A stretch of DNA of 64,000 nt from Terrabacter sp. Ter38 (GTDB lineage Bacteria > Actinomycetota > Actinomycetes > Actinomycetales > Dermatophilaceae): contig NZ_JALJRZ010000005.1 in NCBI RefSeq assembly GCF_024519435.1, positions 62,001 through 126,000 of the forward strand, in the 5' to 3' direction. Each line of letters begins with the position of its first letter. The stretch's first letter is position 1. The notes beneath the pieces were generated by a model that did no database searches, was not told the DNA's origin, and saw only the letters and a list, made by a program, of their open reading frames with translations. The position numbers were made by a program, and so were the translations under genes. Of this stretch, positions 37,220-46,252 are shown piece by piece.

Positions 37220-37324
37220 GGTCGTGGAACCTTTCCTGGGCATGGATGCAGGGAGCATGCGTCGAGAGGCGCAGCACGTGTTGCCGCCGGCGGTTGCCGT
37301 CGGCCGGGGGTCGCGGGTCGCGGG

Positions 37325-39178
37325 TCAGAGAGAGTTGGTGCCCGCGTCAGAGGCCTCAGTGAGCTGTTTGCGCTTCGTGTCGCGCCCGCCGATGAGCTGC
37401 GCGGTGATGGCGAGCGCGGCGATGACGAGGACGAAGAGCAGGCTGATCGAGGCTGCCGTCGTCGTCTGTCCATTCTCGAACTGGTCGAAGACGAGGATGG
37501 AGAGGATCCGGGTGTCGGAGGTGAAGAGGAACAGGGACGCGGACAGTTCGCGCATGGCGAGCATGAGCAGCAGGAGGACCGTCGAGACGATGCCGACGCG
37601 CATGAGCGGGACAGTGACGTGGAGGATCGCGCGGCCACGGCGCGCCCCGAGCATGACTGCGCTGTCTTCCAAGTCGCCGTGCAGCTGGAGCATGGAGGCC
37701 GAGATCGAGCGGTAGCCCTGCGGGAGGGCGACGGCCATGCAGGCGATCCCGAGGATGACGAGGGTCCCGTAGACCGGGAGCGGCAGGCTCAGCCAGGTCC
37801 AGAGGATCCCCATGCCGAGCACGATCGAAGGGATCGCCAGCGGCCCCATGGCGACCTGCTCCAGGAGGCTGCCGAGCCGGCTGGGCGTGCGGTACCGGAT
37901 GTACGAGGAGGTGAAAGCCAGCACCGTGCCGGCGAGGGCGGCACCGATGGCGACCACGACGGAGTTGGCCAGCGACGATTGGAAGTCCGGCGCGTTGGCG
38001 ACGTCGACGATGCGCTCGAGGGAGAGGCCCCCGCCCTCGAAGAGCTGCGACATGCTCGTCAGGTACGGCGAACCCTGGGTGGCACCGAGCAGCAGCGCGA
38101 GCGTCGGGAGCGCTGCCGACAGGGTGAAGTACACCATCGCGAAGATCGTTGCGGGCCAGCGCCACCGGCGGAGCGGCACCTGCCGCGGTCGCGCGCCCTT
38201 ACCGGTGAGGGTGGTGAACTTGCGGCGGTTGACGAACCACTGTTGGCCAAGGGTCACGAGGATGAGCCCGGCGGTGAGCAGTATCGCGATGCCGGCCGCG
38301 GCGTTGGCCTCCGCGGGCCCGGCGCCCATCAGCTGGAAGATGTAGGTCGGCAGCGTCTCGATGTCGGCCGGATTGCCGAGGACCGCGGCGACCGGGAAGT
38401 TCTCCATGCTCAGCGCGAACACGAGGATGCCCGACCCGAGCAGCGCCGGCATCGCGAGGGGCACCGTCACGGTGCGGAACATGCGCCCGAGGGAGGCGCC
38501 GTGCACGGCGGCGGCCTCCTCCAGGTCGGCGTTCATCATCGAGAGCGAGCTGTGCACCAGCATGAAGACGTACGGCGCGTAGAACAGCCCCAGGACGAAG
38601 ATGAGCCCACCGATGCTGTAGATGTCGAGTCGCAGGTCCAGTCCGAGGTCGGCCAGCAGCACATTGATGTACCCCGCGCTCGGTGACCCGAGCAGCGACC
38701 ACGCGAGGGCGCCGACCAGCGCCGGCACGAAGACCGGCGCCATGCCGATGAAGAAGATCAGGCGGCGCCACGGAGCGTCGGTCCGGGCGCAGATGAAAGC
38801 GAGCACCGCGCCGATGACGAGCGCGAGCACGGCGGCGCCTGCCCCGATGACGAGGGAGTTGACCAGGCCTCGCGTCGCCTCCGGGGTGGCGAGGCGAGCG
38901 AGGTTGTCGAGCGTGAACGACCCCAAGCCCGTGTTGCCCGGGCGCGGCACCTCCGTGGCGAGGGCAGCGATGAGCACGAGGATCATCGGGGCGATGACGA
39001 GCACCGCGAGGATCGCGAGGATGACGGAGGCCGGCCCCTCCCGTCGCAGGATCCGCCGGGTCCGCCGGGTCGCACCTCGAGTCGTCGGGCTGCTTTGCGG
39101 GGGACCAGCAGACGACGTGGCCGCCGTACCCGCCGTCGCCATCCCGGCGGTGTCGGGTCGGTTGTCGACCTGGGTCAT
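37325..39178 (-). CDS. ABC transporter permease, fused double permease
   Basis: This 617-residue protein has about 12 TM helices forming two fused BPD_transp_1 domains. The first EAA loop is near EAAAVHGASLGRMFRTVTVPLAMPA (about 220-245) and the second near SAVMLGARRGRAILHVTVPLMR (about 510-531). A single chain thus supplies both halves of the pore, as in FbpB/AfuB-type importers. It overlaps the ATPase stop by 4 nt. The N-terminal 45 residues are a cytoplasmic Thr/Arg-rich lead. Confidence 0.92.
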   Translation of the reverse strand: MTQVDNRPDTAGMATAGTAATSSAGPPQSSPTTRGATRRTRRILRREGPASVILAILAVLVIAPMILVLIAALATEVPRPGNTGLGSFTLDNLARLATPEATRGLVNSLVIGAGAAVLALVIGAVLAFICARTDAPWRRLIFFIGMAPVFVPALVGALAWSLLGSPSAGYINVLLADLGLDLRLDIYSIGGLIFVLGLFYAPYVFMLVHSSLSMMNADLEEAAAVHGASLGRMFRTVTVPLAMPALLGSGILVFALSMENFPVAAVLGNPADIETLPTYIFQLMGAGPAEANAAAGIAILLTAGLILVTLGQQWFVNRRKFTTLTGKGARPRQVPLRRWRWPATIFAMVYFTLSAALPTLALLLGATQGSPYLTSMSQLFEGGGLSLERIVDVANAPDFQSSLANSVVVAIGAALAGTVLAFTSSYIRYRTPSRLGSLLEQVAMGPLAIPSIVLGMGILWTWLSLPLPVYGTLVILGIACMAVALPQGYRSISASMLQLHGDLEDSAVMLGARRGRAILHVTVPLMRVGIVSTVLLLLMLAMRELSASLFLFTSDTRILSILVFDQFENGQTTTAASISLLFVLVIAALAITAQLIGGRDTKRKQLTEASDAGTNSL

Positions 39179-40308
39179 GCCGCCACCCCCTCACCTGACG
39201 CGTCGGACACGTCATGGGTGACCTCGGCGGGCAGGATCTGGACGTTCTCCGGCGCGACCGACACGTAGACCCGGTCCCCGATCGCGTACGGCGTGCTGCC
39301 CTTTGCCGGCGAGAAGACGTCGAGGTCTGCCCCGCCGTCGAGCGTCACGGTGTAGCGCACGCTCGCGCCCTGGAAGCTGGTGACGGCGATCGAGCCGGCG
39401 AACTCGCCTCCGTCGCCCCGGGTGGGGGTCGACGAGATGACGAGGTCCTCCGATCTGACGCACACCCTGAGGTCGCCGGCGGGCAGGCTGCGCTGACGCG
39501 TGGGCACCGTCGTCCCGGATGAGGTCACGGTGGCGACCACGTAGCCGTCGGAGCCGGTTCGGGCGGTGCAGTCGAGGACGTTGGAGACTCCGAGGAAGTA
39601 GGCGATCGAGGCGCTGGCCGGCCCGTGGTAGATGTCGGTCGGCCCGCCGATCTGCACGATCCGGCCGCCCTGCATGAGGGCGATGCGGTCAGCGAGAGCG
39701 AAGGCCTCCTGCTGGTCGTGGGTGACGTAGACCGTCGTGAGCCCGAGCTGGAGCTGGATCTCGCGCAGCTCGACCCGCAGCCGGTCGCGCAGGCGCGCAT
39801 CGAGGTTGGAAAGCGGCTCGTCAAGCATGAGGACGGACGGGCGCATGACGAGCGACCGCGCCAAGGCCACTCGCTGCATCTGGCCACCGGACAGCAGGCT
39901 GGCTCCCCGCTGGGCGAAGTCGCTGAGCCCAACGAGTTCGAGGACCTCGTCGACGCGTGACCTGACCTCGGACGAGGGAAGCTTCTGGACCTTGAGGGCG
40001 TACGCGACGTTCTGGAAGACGGTCATGTGCGGCCACACCGCGTACGACTGGAAAACCATGCCCACGTTGCGCTTGTTGGGCGGCAGGCTGATCCCGCGTT
40101 CGGCGTCGAAGACGACCGTGTCGCCGATGGTGATCCGTCCGGACGTCGGCTCCTCAAGCCCCGCGATGCACCGCATGGTGCTCGTCTTGCCGCACCCCGA
40201 CTTGCCCAGCAGGACGACAGATTCCCCCTCGCCGATCTTGAGGTTGAGGTTGTCGATCGCCGTGAACTTGCCATAGCGCAGATGCAGGTTCTCGATGGTG
40301 ATCTTCAT
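39175..40308 (-). CDS. ABC transporter ATP-binding protein
   Basis: The product is 377 residues from ATG 40308; codons upstream overlap mdlC and are excluded. Walker A is GKSGCGKTS (35-43), the Q-loop is GMVFQSYAVWPHM (about 83-95), the signature is LSGGQMQR (139-146) and Walker B is VLMLDEP (159-165). A C-terminal TOBE domain (about 280-360) is typical of MalK/PotA/FbpC-type importers. It lies 35 nt downstream of the mdlC stop and energises the adjacent permease. Confidence 0.94.
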   Translation of the reverse strand: MKITIENLHLRYGKFTAIDNLNLKIGEGESVVLLGKSGCGKTSTMRCIAGLEEPTSGRITIGDTVVFDAERGISLPPNKRNVGMVFQSYAVWPHMTVFQNVAYALKVQKLPSSEVRSRVDEVLELVGLSDFAQRGASLLSGGQMQRVALARSLVMRPSVLMLDEPLSNLDARLRDRLRVELREIQLQLGLTTVYVTHDQQEAFALADRIALMQGGRIVQIGGPTDIYHGPASASIAYFLGVSNVLDCTARTGSDGYVVATVTSSGTTVPTRQRSLPAGDLRVCVRSEDLVISSTPTRGDGGEFAGSIAVTSFQGASVRYTVTLDGGADLDVFSPAKGSTPYAIGDRVYVSVAPENVQILPAEVTHDVSDASGEGVAA

Positions 40309-40343
40309 GGTGGTTTCCTTGCTCTCCAGACGACCTGTTGCCG

Positions 40344-41930
40344 TCAGTCGAAGTACGTGATGGCCTCGATGAGGACCGGTGACGTGCCGGCGAAGGCCTT
40401 GGTCAGGGCGTTGGCGAGGTCGTCCACGTTGTCCACGCGCTCGCTCGGCACGTCGTAGCCTTCGGCGAGCCGGGTGAAGGAGATGCCGGGCACGTCGAGC
40501 CCGGGGGTCTCGCCCGTGTCGAGGTGACGGGTGAAGCGGCGCAGCGCACCGTAGGTGCCGTTGTTGAGGATGACGAAGATGACGGGAACGTGGTATCGCG
40601 CCGCCGTCCACAGGGCGGTGATGCCGAAGTTCGCCGAGCCGTCGCCGATCGTCGCCACCACTCGCCGCTCGGGGTGCGCGAGCTGGACCCCGACCGCTGC
40701 CGGCAGTCCGAAGCCCAGACCGCCGGACGCGGGGGAGTAGAACGAGCCGGGCTCGACCATCCGCGCGTGCTGCCAGAACGACTGCGCCGTCGAGGTGGAC
40801 TCGTTGACGTAGACGACGTCGTCGGGAGCCGCCGCCGCGATGGTGGCGAAGACCGTGTCGGGATGCATGGCTCCGACCCGGTCTGCCCCGCGCACGACCG
40901 CCGGTCGGCGCGCCGCCGCGGTGGCGTCCTGGCCGCGGTGCCCGACGACCTCGGCCAGCGCCGACAACGTCGCCCCGACCGGAGCCAGGTAACCGTCGCC
41001 GAAGGGGGCGCGGGCGATCTCGGAGGGGTCGCCCGAGACCTGCAGCACACAGATGCCCGGGGGGAGGTAGGCGCCGGGACGGTGGTGGTGGTAGCGGAAG
41101 ACCGGGGCCCCGACGACGAGCACGAGGTCGTGCCCCTCGAAGGCTTCGCGTACGGACGTGACGTCGGCGGGCAGCACCCCGAGGAACCCCGGGTGGGTGG
41201 TCGGGAACGGGCAACGGGCGGGAGACGGCGCGATCCACACCGGCGCCCCGAGGGCCTCCGCCACCCGGACCGCGGCCTCGTTGGCCCGCTCCGCATCGAC
41301 GTCGGGGCCGAGCACGAGCACGGGGCGCTCCGCCGCCTCGAGGCGCACCAACAGGTCGTTCAGCATCTCGTCCGAGGGCCGCACGTCGGACACGACGTGG
41401 CGTTGCGTCAGGTGGCTGGTCTCCGCGGGCGCCGGCTTGTCCCAGTCGTCGTACGGGACCGAGACGTACACCGGGCCGGGCGCGGGGAGGCTCGCCAGGT
41501 GGATGGCCTGGCTCAGCGTGCGCGGCACGTCGTCGGCGCACAGGGGCTCGGCGCTCCACTTGGTGAGCGGACGGGTCAGGAGCGACGCGTCGACGTTTGC
41601 CAGCATCACCTCCTGGCCCACCGTGGCGCGCACCTGCTGACCGGCGGTGATCACCAGGGGCGACTTGGAGTAGACCGAGTTGGTCAGGACGCCCATACCG
41701 TTGCCAGTCCCCGCCGCCGCGTGCAGGTTGACGAATGCCGCGTGCCCGGTGGCCTGCGCAAAACCGTCGGCCATCGCGACGGCGGCGCCCTCGTGCAGGG
41801 CGAGCACGTAGTCGAAGTCCTCCGGGAAGTCCTTGAGGAACAGCAGCTCGTTGGAGCCAGGATTACCGAAGACGGTGGTGAGTCCATGGCGCCGCAGCAG
41901 CTCGAACGTCGCTTCACGAACGGTGGCCAT
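40344..41930 (-). CDS. mdlC: Benzoylformate decarboxylase
   Basis: This 528-residue ThDP enzyme converts benzoylformate to benzaldehyde and CO2. The length equals Pseudomonas BFDC, and the catalytic residues fall at identical numbers: Ser26 (NPGSN), Glu47 (HEGAA), His70 (NLHAAAG) and His281 (RYHHHR). The ThDP/Mg motif is IGDGSANFGITALW through VILNN. It is first in an operon with an ABC importer and divergent from a LysR gene. Mandelate dehydrogenase and racemase are absent from the window, so benzoylformate itself or a related 2-oxo acid may be the import substrate. Confidence 0.93.
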   Translation of the reverse strand: MATVREATFELLRRHGLTTVFGNPGSNELLFLKDFPEDFDYVLALHEGAAVAMADGFAQATGHAAFVNLHAAAGTGNGMGVLTNSVYSKSPLVITAGQQVRATVGQEVMLANVDASLLTRPLTKWSAEPLCADDVPRTLSQAIHLASLPAPGPVYVSVPYDDWDKPAPAETSHLTQRHVVSDVRPSDEMLNDLLVRLEAAERPVLVLGPDVDAERANEAAVRVAEALGAPVWIAPSPARCPFPTTHPGFLGVLPADVTSVREAFEGHDLVLVVGAPVFRYHHHRPGAYLPPGICVLQVSGDPSEIARAPFGDGYLAPVGATLSALAEVVGHRGQDATAAARRPAVVRGADRVGAMHPDTVFATIAAAAPDDVVYVNESTSTAQSFWQHARMVEPGSFYSPASGGLGFGLPAAVGVQLAHPERRVVATIGDGSANFGITALWTAARYHVPVIFVILNNGTYGALRRFTRHLDTGETPGLDVPGISFTRLAEGYDVPSERVDNVDDLANALTKAFAGTSPVLIEAITYFD

Positions 41931-42032
41931 GGTGCTCTCGCTCCTTCGGGACCCGGTCGTCGTCGACCAGGTGCTTTTCTCGAAGGTAGGGCGCGCGGGA
42001 CATTCAATCCAATCGATTCTGTTCATGCTTAT

Positions 42033-42047
42033 ATAGACCGGGTCTAT
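42033..42047. promoter_or_regulatory. Palindromic LysR-type operator (T-N11-A) between mdlC and lysR
   Basis: ATAGACC-G-GGTCTAT is a perfect 15-bp palindrome of T-N11-A form. It ends 9 nt before the LysR start and lies 103 nt from the mdlC start. A wider repeat TTCAATC (42003-42009) / GATTGAA (42048-42054) frames it. The whole stretch is AT-rich. The site should serve both autorepression and activation of the mdlC-ABC operon. Confidence 0.75.
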
Positions 42048-42056
42048 GATTGAACG

Positions 42057-42965
42057 ATGGCGCAGTACGACGTGGGCATGGTCCGTGTCTTCGTGACGGT
42101 GTACGAGACGCTCAGCGTCACGACGGCCGCCGAGCGTCTCTTCCTCACGCAGCCATCGGTCAGCTACGCGCTCGGCAAGCTGCGGCGGCTCTTCGGCGAC
42201 GAGCTCTTCGTGCGTCGGGGCCACCGGCTCGTGCCGACACGGCGCGCGGAGCTGCTCTACCCCCGCCTGAGGGAGCTCCTCGATGGGCTCGACAGCGCGA
42301 TGGGTGCCAGCGAGGCCTTCGAGCCGGCCACGTCGCGACGCACCTTCACCATCATGCTCAGCGACGTGGGCGTCACGGGCCTGCTGCCACGCGTCGTGGC
42401 GGCCATGCACGAGCAGTCCCCCTCGGCGAGGCTCTGGGTGGGCGCCCTCCGTGTCACACAGGCCTCCGACGCCCTGCGCATGGGCACTGTTGACGCCGTC
42501 GTGTGCACGCCCCAGCTCGAGGGGGACGACCTCGTGCGGGACTTCCTCTTCTCCCAGCCGTACCTGGGCATGTGCCGCACCGACCACCCGCGCATCGGGC
42601 CGCGCCCCAGCCGCGCTGAGTACGAGGCCGAGCAGCACGTCGCGGTCGCGGCGACGACCGGGCATGGCGTGGTGGCATCGAGCGTGCGAGAGCACGGGAT
42701 CGTCCGCGACGTGGCCCTCACCCTGCCCAGCTTCACCGGGATCACGAATATCCTGAGGGTCACCGACTATCTCGGTTTCGCGCCGGGCAGCTATGCCGAG
42801 CGCTTCTCCGACCGTGGTGAGGTGCGCGCCTTCGAGCTGCCCTTCCCCGTGCCTGCGTCAGCGGTCTCCGCGTACACGATGCGCCGCAGCATCCGCTCCC
42901 CGGAGGTCGAGTGGTTCCGGGGGCTGCTGCGCTCGACACTCGGGGAGCAGCAGGACGGCGCCTGA
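42057..42965 (+). CDS. LysR-family transcriptional regulator
   Basis: This 302-residue protein has the LTTR helix-turn-helix at about 17-45 (SVTTAAERLFLTQPSVSYALGKLRRLFGDELFVRRG). A linker helix and a periplasmic-binding-like effector domain (about 92-295) follow. It is divergent from mdlC with a palindromic T-N11-A site between them. It probably activates the mdlC-ABC operon in response to benzoylformate or a related acid. The assignment of regulon rests on position. Confidence 0.93.
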   Translation: MAQYDVGMVRVFVTVYETLSVTTAAERLFLTQPSVSYALGKLRRLFGDELFVRRGHRLVPTRRAELLYPRLRELLDGLDSAMGASEAFEPATSRRTFTIMLSDVGVTGLLPRVVAAMHEQSPSARLWVGALRVTQASDALRMGTVDAVVCTPQLEGDDLVRDFLFSQPYLGMCRTDHPRIGPRPSRAEYEAEQHVAVAATTGHGVVASSVREHGIVRDVALTLPSFTGITNILRVTDYLGFAPGSYAERFSDRGEVRAFELPFPVPASAVSAYTMRRSIRSPEVEWFRGLLRSTLGEQQDGA

Positions 42966-43000
42966 CGGCACACCTCAGGCAGCCGCCGGTGGCGGTGCGC

Positions 43001-43753
43001 TCAACCGTCGGCCGCGAGATCGTGCGAGATGGCCCGGGCCGTGGCCCGCACCCGCGGCACGATGTCCTGCGGGTCCGGTATCCGGGACTCGGGGAAGGCC
43101 ACCGCGATGCTCGCGACGATCACGCCCTCGGGCCCGAGGACCGGCGCGGCGACCGACGTGCGGCCGGGAAGCCCGTCGTCGCGGGACACCCCGACGCCGG
43201 TCTGCCGGATCTCGGCGAGCTGGGCCCGCAGCCGTGGCAGCAGGGCGGCGAGGTTGGGGTCCTCCTCCGCGTCTCGGCACAGTGCGTCCCAGGCCTCGGG
43301 ACTGTGCGCGAGCAGCACGCGCCCGCCGCCGGTCCGGTGCAGTGGCAGCCGGCGCGTCGCCCTCGTCGACCCCGGCGTCGCCTTCACGCGGGTGATCCGG
43401 TCGGAGAAGATCCCGTCGCTGCCATCCCGGACGCCGAGGTAGACGGTCCCCCTCGTGGCCACGTGGAGGTTGACGAGATAGGGCTGAGCGAGCTCCCTGA
43501 GCCGCCGCACCTGGGGGGCGCCGATGCCGAGCCGCCAGATGCGCGAACCCAGGCGGTAGCGTCCGTGCGACAGTCGCTCGACGCCCTCCCACTTGACGAG
43601 GGCAGCGAGCATCCGGTGCACCGTCGCCGGTGGCAGCCCGGTGCGCTCGCAGATGCCGGCCACCGTGAGCTCCGCCCCGCCGGCGAAGCAGTCGAGGATG
43701 TCGAACGCGCGGCCGAGCACCGAGCGCCGGCTCTCCTCGTGACCGTCCGCCAC
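43001..43753 (-). CDS. IclR-family transcriptional regulator
   Basis: This 250-residue protein is read from GTG 43753, which has AGGGAGG about 6 nt upstream; a GTG 6 nt earlier is also possible. The N-terminal winged helix (SVLGRAFDILDCFAGG, TVAGICERTGLPPATVHRML) and the C-terminal effector domain (about 75-250, LRELAQPYLVNLH and DDGLPGRTSVAAPV) are standard. IclR proteins often control aromatic and small-acid catabolism. Its site just downstream of the long acyl-CoA operon suggests that operon as target. Confidence 0.92.
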   Translation of the reverse strand: MADGHEESRRSVLGRAFDILDCFAGGAELTVAGICERTGLPPATVHRMLAALVKWEGVERLSHGRYRLGSRIWRLGIGAPQVRRLRELAQPYLVNLHVATRGTVYLGVRDGSDGIFSDRITRVKATPGSTRATRRLPLHRTGGGRVLLAHSPEAWDALCRDAEEDPNLAALLPRLRAQLAEIRQTGVGVSRDDGLPGRTSVAAPVLGPEGVIVASIAVAFPESRIPDPQDIVPRVRATARAISHDLAADG

Positions 43754-43882
43754 GGTCACCCTCCCTTCGGACCTGCGGGGACCGCGCAGGCGCCGCGGAC
43801 GCGCGGCTTGGACCGATGGACCCCGCACCCATGCAACCACCTGCGAGCGGGTGCGTGCCACGACTCCCTCGTCCAGGGTGAG

Positions 43883-45343
43883 TCAGAAGGGGTAATGCTC
43901 GATCTCGGGCTTCACGGTGACCCACTGCGTCTCGGTGAACGCCTCGATGTTCGCGGTCGCGCCACCGAAGCGCGAGCCGGTGCCCGAGGCACCGACACCG
44001 CCCATCGGTGCGTACGCCTCGTCGCCGACGGTCTGTTCGTTGATGTGGACCTTGCCGGCATCGACGCGGTCGGCAAGTCGCATTGCCGCGCCGACGTCGC
44101 CGAGAATCCCCACCGCGAGGCCGTACTCGCTCGCGTTGACGAGGTCGGCAACCTCGTCGACGTCGTCGAAGGGCAGGATCGGCGCCACGGGCCCGAAGAT
44201 CTCCTGTGTCCACGCCGGCATGGTGGCATCGAGCTCCGTCAGGACCGTGGGCCGGTAGAGCAGGCCCTCGTGCCTGCCCCCGGCCCTGACCCGCGCACCC
44301 GCGCGCACCGACTCCGCGACGATCGCGTCGATCCCGGCGAGCTGCCCTTCGTCGATGACCGGGCCGAGCTGGACGTCCTGCCTGAAGGGGTCGCCTACGC
44401 GCAGGGCGTCGGCACGCTCGGCCAGCCGGGTGGCATACGCCTCGTACACGTCGCGGTGCACAAGGTGCCGCCCGGTCGCCATGCAGATCTGCCCCTGGTG
44501 CAGGAAGGACCCGAAGGCGCCGGCCGAGGTGGCGAGCTCGATGTCCGCTCCCGGCAGGACGACGAGGGCGTTGTTGCCGCCGAGCTCGAGGTGGGCCCGT
44601 TTGAGCAGGCGGGCCGCGGCCTCACCCACGCGCCGCCCTGCCGCAGTGGAGCCGGTGAAGGAGATCACGCGGACCTCCGGGGCGGTCACGACAGCCTCCC
44701 CCACGTCACCGGCACCGGGGAGCAGGTGGAGCCCACCACTGGGGAGGCCGGCCTCCTCGAACACCCGTTGCAGGACCACACCTCCGCTGACCGAGGTACG
44801 CGGATCCGGTTTGAGCAGAACGGAGTTGCCCAGCCCGAGCGCGGGCGCCACGGAGCGGATGGCGAGTGTCAGGGGGAAGTTGAAAGGGGCGATGACCGAC
44901 ACGACGCCGACAGGCCGACGGCGTGCGAAGGACCAGCGGTCGCTGTTGGTCGCGAGCACCTCGCCTGCAGGGTGGGTCGGCAGGGCGGCGGCCTCGAGGC
45001 ACTCGGCCCGGGCGGCCGCGATCTCTCGATCCGCCTTGAGGCGTGTCCCGCCGGACTCGCGCACCAGCCAGTCGGAGATCTCGTCGGCGTGCTCGCCGAA
45101 CAGCTCGGCGGCCCGCCGCAGCACGGTTGCCCGGGTCTGCGGTGTCGCCCGCGCCCACGGGCGCTGCGCCCGAGCGGCCTCCGTCGCGGCAGCACGCACC
45201 TGGGCCGGCGTCGCATGACCCACGGTGCCCAGGGTGAGGCCGGTTGCGGGCTCGCGGACGTCATGGCTTCCGCCGTCACCAGTCAGCCACCCCCCGCTGT
45301 GGATGCGGCCGGCCCAGAGCCCTGGATCGAGGAAGTTCATCAT
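43883..45343 (-). CDS. NAD(P)+-dependent aldehyde dehydrogenase, benzaldehyde-dehydrogenase type
   Basis: This 486-residue protein has the ALDH active site: Asn154 in APFNFPL, Glu253 in LELGGNN and nucleophile Cys287 in GQICMATGR. The Rossmann loop is FTGSTAAGRRVG (about 229-240). The sequence style (MNFLDPGLWAGRIHSGGW start) is that of XylC-type benzaldehyde or vanillin dehydrogenases. With mdlC nearby, oxidation of benzaldehyde to benzoate is the natural reading. It lies 6 nt downstream of the hydratase gene and is the last gene of the long reverse-strand operon. Confidence 0.9.
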   Translation of the reverse strand: MMNFLDPGLWAGRIHSGGWLTGDGGSHDVREPATGLTLGTVGHATPAQVRAAATEAARAQRPWARATPQTRATVLRRAAELFGEHADEISDWLVRESGGTRLKADREIAAARAECLEAAALPTHPAGEVLATNSDRWSFARRRPVGVVSVIAPFNFPLTLAIRSVAPALGLGNSVLLKPDPRTSVSGGVVLQRVFEEAGLPSGGLHLLPGAGDVGEAVVTAPEVRVISFTGSTAAGRRVGEAAARLLKRAHLELGGNNALVVLPGADIELATSAGAFGSFLHQGQICMATGRHLVHRDVYEAYATRLAERADALRVGDPFRQDVQLGPVIDEGQLAGIDAIVAESVRAGARVRAGGRHEGLLYRPTVLTELDATMPAWTQEIFGPVAPILPFDDVDEVADLVNASEYGLAVGILGDVGAAMRLADRVDAGKVHINEQTVGDEAYAPMGGVGASGTGSRFGGATANIEAFTETQWVTVKPEIEHYPF

Positions 45344-45349
45344 GCCCCC

Positions 45350-46171
45350 TCAGCGGTTCGTCCACGCCGGCGCGCGCTTCTCGAGAAAGGCCCGCACGCC
45401 CTCGACCCGGTCCTCGCTGAGATACGGGTTGGGGCCGACATTGAGCCGCAGTGCGCTCGCCAGCGGCAGTCCCCAGCTCTTCGTCGCCATCTCCTTGTAA
45501 CGGCGCAGCGACACCGGCGAGTTGGCGAGGATCTCGTCGACGTACCTCTGGACCTCCTCGGCGAAGACCTCGCGGGGCACGACGCGGTTGACCAGCCCCA
45601 GCTGCTGCGCCTCCTCGACCGGGATGGTTCGCGCGGTGTAGAGCAGGTCCATGGCCACCGCCCGCGGGACGAGCCGTGGGAGCAGAACAGACCCCAGGTT
45701 GGCGCCCATGCCGCGGCGCGCCTCGGTGAGGCCGATCGTGGCTCCCGCCACGGCGATGCGCACGTCGGCGGAGAGCACGATCTCGCACCCGCCGGCGATG
45801 GCGTGACCGTTGATGGCGGCGATGACGGGCTTGTACGTCTCGAGCATGACCTCGAAGAGCGCTCGATGGCGGCCGGTCATCGGGACGTGGATCTGCTTGC
45901 CGGAGCGGGCGATCGAGTCCATCTCCTTCATGTCCCCACCGGCACAGAAGGCCTTGTCGCCCGTGCCTGTGATGACGACCGCATAGACGTCGGGGTCCTC
46001 GCCCGCCTCGACGAAGGCCTCGGTCAGCTGCTCGACCGTACGCCGCGACATGGCGTTGCGACGGTGAGGACGGTTGATCGTGATCCAGGCGGCGTGACCG
46101 CGGACCTCGTAGAGGACGTCCTGGTCGTCGGACGTGGTGTCCGCCGACGCGGGCTCCGGGGTGGCACTCAT
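45350..46171 (-). CDS. Enoyl-CoA hydratase/isomerase (crotonase) family protein
   Basis: This 273-residue protein has the crotonase oxyanion-hole segments FCAGGDMKEM (about 75-84) and NGHAIAGGCEIVLSADVRIA (about 121-140), then GLTEARRGMGANLGSVLLPRL (about 147-167). A short disordered lead (1-18) precedes the fold. It could hydrate an unsaturated acyl-CoA made by the acyl-CoA dehydrogenase upstream. It may equally be a decarboxylase or isomerase of the same superfamily. It is coupled to the aldehyde dehydrogenase. Confidence 0.9.
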   Translation of the reverse strand: MSATPEPASADTTSDDQDVLYEVRGHAAWITINRPHRRNAMSRRTVEQLTEAFVEAGEDPDVYAVVITGTGDKAFCAGGDMKEMDSIARSGKQIHVPMTGRHRALFEVMLETYKPVIAAINGHAIAGGCEIVLSADVRIAVAGATIGLTEARRGMGANLGSVLLPRLVPRAVAMDLLYTARTIPVEEAQQLGLVNRVVPREVFAEEVQRYVDEILANSPVSLRRYKEMATKSWGLPLASALRLNVGPNPYLSEDRVEGVRAFLEKRAPAWTNR

Positions 46172-46252
46172 CGTTGCTCCTTTGATGGTCGTGGCGACGT
46201 GTCGACGTGTCGAGGTGTTGACGTGGTGGGTGGGCGCCGGGGGCGAGACGCG

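Noticed and set aside
36074-38686. An 870-codon plus-strand open frame across the ABC binding-protein and permease genes
   Set aside because: Its composition is dominated by Asp/Glu/Arg/Gly, it has no motifs, and it is fully antisense to genes with clear lipobox, EAA loops and membrane helices.
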